Below, piece by piece: positions 62,292 through 64,000 of a DNA stretch of 64,000 nt. Position 1 is the stretch's first letter. Every line of letters starts with the position of its first letter. The notes under the pieces are model-generated. The model had not been told where the DNA came from and did not search any database. It saw nothing but the letters and a program-made list of their open reading frames with translations. Source of the stretch: Planctomycetaceae bacterium (GTDB lineage: Bacteria; Planctomycetota; Planctomycetia; Planctomycetales; Planctomycetaceae); assembly GCA_020638955.1 (NCBI GenBank), contig JACKHO010000007.1, positions 62,001-126,000 of the forward strand. Reading direction: 5' to 3'. A program made the translations under genes and the position numbers.

Positions 62292-63734
62292 ATGCCTCAA
62301 TTCGCCAGACGATTCGTTCTGACGCTCACAATCTGCCTGTTCGCCTTGAAGGGATGGGCCGCCGAACGCCCCAACATCCTGTTCATTCTCACGGACGACC
62401 AGGCGCCTTGGGCACTGGGACTGTCGGGGCACCCTCACGCGAAAACACCGCATTTGGACGAGTTGTTTAAGTCTGGGGCCTACCTGACCAATTGTTTCAC
62501 CGTGACACCAGTTTGCAGCCCTTCCCGTGCGAGTCTGATGACGAGCCGCTACGGATCGGAACTCGGCATTACCGACTGGATCAAACCGCAAAACGAAGAA
62601 CAGCTCGGCCTCGATCCAACTCTTCCGACGTGGCCGAAACTCCTACATGATGCCGGTTATCAGACCGCACTCATCGGTAAATGGCACCTCGGAACACCCG
62701 ACCGGTATCACCCGACCGTTTTCGGCTTCGATTACTTTATGGGTTTCCGGGCGGGCGGAACAACTCCCAATAATCCTCTGCTCGAAGTGAACGGGCAGGA
62801 GCAGCAAGTACGTGGACTGACGACTGACATTTTCGGTGATGAAGCCATTCGCTGGTTGCGATTGCACAATCCGAAAAAGGGACCATTCGCCATGGCCCTC
62901 CACTTCCGTGCTCCTCATGCCCGCTGGCTGCCGGTGCGTGATGAAGATTGGGCACCGTTTGACGGTCTCGATCCCACCATTCCGAATCCTGACTATCCCG
63001 ACCTCGACGTTGACCGCGTCAAAACGATGACGCGTGAGTATCTGGCCAGTGTCGCCGGAGTGGACCGTAACGTCGGTCGGCTCATGGCCGAACTCAAACT
63101 GCTCGGCCTCGAAAAGAACACAGTGGTCATTTACTCCAGCGACCACGGATACAACATGGGGCATAACGGCATCTGGCACAAAGGGAATGGCCACTGGGTG
63201 CTGAAAACTCCGCCACCGGCGACCGAGAACATCCCGAAGGGCCAACGGCCGAATATGTACGACAACTCCATTCGAGTCCCCACCTGTGTCCGCTGGCCGG
63301 GCGTTGTCGAACCGGGTCGTGAAATCACAGAGACCGTATCCAACCTCGACTGGTTCCCCACGCTCATGGACATCACGGACACGAAGTTTGAAGGGGATGT
63401 CCTGATTCATGGCCGCAGCATTATCACTCTACTTAGGGATACTCCGAAGGCCTCGCGTTGGGACAACGGATTCTACGCCGAGTACAGCACGCACCATCAG
63501 GCGATGACGCACATGAGAATGTACCGTCTTCCAGAAGCCAAACTCATCCGCGACTACAAAAACCCCGAACGAGATGAATACTTCGACCTCGTCAACGATC
63601 CCGCCGAAACCACCAACCTCATTGGCTCAGACGACCCCGCAGTTCAGCGGATGGTGAAGTTGCTCGACGGAATGATCCGTGAGAAGATGCAGGAAAACGG
63701 AGACGCTGTTCTCGAACTCGCAACTCAGAAATAG
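62292..63734 (+). CDS. secreted sulfatase (Cys-type)
   Basis: From ATG 62292 the protein has 480 residues with signal peptide MPQFARRFVLTLTICLFALKGWAAE. 'RPNILFILTDDQAPWALGLSG' supplies the metal-binding Asp pair. The active site is CSPSRASLMTSRY (Cys75, modified to formylglycine). 'GKWHLG' and 'YSSDHGYNMGHNGIWHKG' complete the metal and sulfate site. It should hydrolyse a sulfate ester on a glycan and needs a formylglycine-generating enzyme, not seen here. It is transcribed divergently from the cytochrome-type gene, 238 bp apart. Confidence 0.95.
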   Translation: MPQFARRFVLTLTICLFALKGWAAERPNILFILTDDQAPWALGLSGHPHAKTPHLDELFKSGAYLTNCFTVTPVCSPSRASLMTSRYGSELGITDWIKPQNEEQLGLDPTLPTWPKLLHDAGYQTALIGKWHLGTPDRYHPTVFGFDYFMGFRAGGTTPNNPLLEVNGQEQQVRGLTTDIFGDEAIRWLRLHNPKKGPFAMALHFRAPHARWLPVRDEDWAPFDGLDPTIPNPDYPDLDVDRVKTMTREYLASVAGVDRNVGRLMAELKLLGLEKNTVVIYSSDHGYNMGHNGIWHKGNGHWVLKTPPPATENIPKGQRPNMYDNSIRVPTCVRWPGVVEPGREITETVSNLDWFPTLMDITDTKFEGDVLIHGRSIITLLRDTPKASRWDNGFYAEYSTHHQAMTHMRMYRLPEAKLIRDYKNPERDEYFDLVNDPAETTNLIGSDDPAVQRMVKLLDGMIREKMQENGDAVLELATQK

Positions 63735-63892
63735 GAACACCTCTATAAGTGCGCGAATTAATGGGTGGCCCAGATCAAATCTGGGCGGCTCCGCCGCAAG
63801 AGGCTGCTGCTGGACGATGCAGAGATTCTCCCCCGCCCCTCCAAAGTCGTCCATGCCTAACTCCAGAATCCTATTTCCTACCTCCTCCCCCC

Positions 63893-64000
63893 ATGTGGCA
63901 ACAAACAAACCTCGAAGGCATCGAACTCGACCTGTTCGAACCGCAGCAACTCTGCGATGACGGTGCGATCATCTATCTGCACGGCCACGGCGGCGAGCGG
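63893..64000 (+). CDS. probable alpha/beta hydrolase, start only
   Basis: An open frame runs from ATG 63893 to the window end: MWQQTNLEGIELDLFEP, then DGAIIYLHGHGGER. The 'YLHGHGGE' segment resembles the oxyanion-hole strand of esterases and lipases. Only 36 residues are visible and there is no clear ribosome-binding site, so the call is tentative. Confidence 0.5.
   Translation, partial: MWQQTNLEGIELDLFEPQQLCDDGAIIYLHGHGGER

Noticed and set aside
63768..63786. 8-bp hairpin GCCCAGAT-CAA-ATCTGGGC after the sulfatase gene
   Set aside because: A clean palindrome, but no T-tract follows it, so a terminator cannot be supported.
1..64000. CRISPR arrays, prophage, insertion sequences
   Set aside because: No regularly spaced repeats, transposase, integrase or phage structural gene was seen.

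Overview
The window is a gene-dense stretch of bacterial chromosome, almost certainly from a planctomycete. The grounds are the protein families rather than any single marker: a DUF1501 protein, a large PSCyt1/DUF1549/DUF1553 cytochrome-type protein, two ASPIC/UnbV FG-GAP proteins, a FEDRTLLS-type surface motif, a Cys-type sulfatase, a GDSL hydrolase and abundant Ser/Thr-kinase/FHA/vWA proteins. I cannot name the genus. There is no rRNA, CRISPR array, prophage or insertion sequence. One tRNA, Leu(GAG), is present.

Layout. 1-8458 is read mostly leftwards: a BamD/YfiO-like lipoprotein (cut by the window edge), recO, a small lipoprotein, a zinc-ribbon Ser/Thr kinase, an unknown protein, an MMPL/RND exporter and ndk. 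carA, a secreted esterase and a TadG-like vWA protein follow on the same strand to 13030. From 13369 the rightward genes are hflX, a GDSL hydrolase, a small lipoprotein, a CvpA-like membrane protein and the acpP-fabF fatty acid pair. 20071-26686 goes leftwards with a PH-domain protein and two translationally coupled TPR/FG-GAP/UnbV proteins. 26938-30138 goes rightwards: Nudix hydrolase, LutA-like Fe-S protein, FHA protein, rsgA. A leftward 781-residue FG-GAP surface protein precedes a rightward block (32898-37657) of a secreted lectin-like protein, an ECF sigma factor, a HlyD adaptor and an ATPase-permease fusion.

37658-41103 is the most unusual part. It holds a tRNA-like sequence with a strong leftward terminator and no gene feeding it, an unknown secreted protein, and two nearly identical pilin-like small proteins, each with its own strong terminator. 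Their silent sites have diverged almost to saturation. Next comes a LysM/YkuD protein whose catalytic cysteine is replaced by phenylalanine. The remainder holds an orphan ABC-2 permease, a TonB-like-anchored vWA protein, galM-queA, DUF1501, a cation/proton antiporter with RCK domain, an unknown 696-residue membrane protein, a BON-domain protein, a GT-C-like membrane protein, tRNA-Leu, the large cytochrome/WD40/DUF1549/DUF1553 gene (interrupted by a single-base frameshift near 57502), a divergently transcribed sulfatase, and the first 36 codons of a likely hydrolase.

Housekeeping functions (RecO, Ndk, CarA, HflX, ACP/FabF, RsgA, QueA) are interleaved with lineage-specific surface and signalling genes. 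No large metabolic operon is visible; most transcription units are one to four genes. Start sites were chosen by reading codons and Shine-Dalgarno-like sequence by eye. Family calls rest on motifs and overall resemblance, not on database searches.
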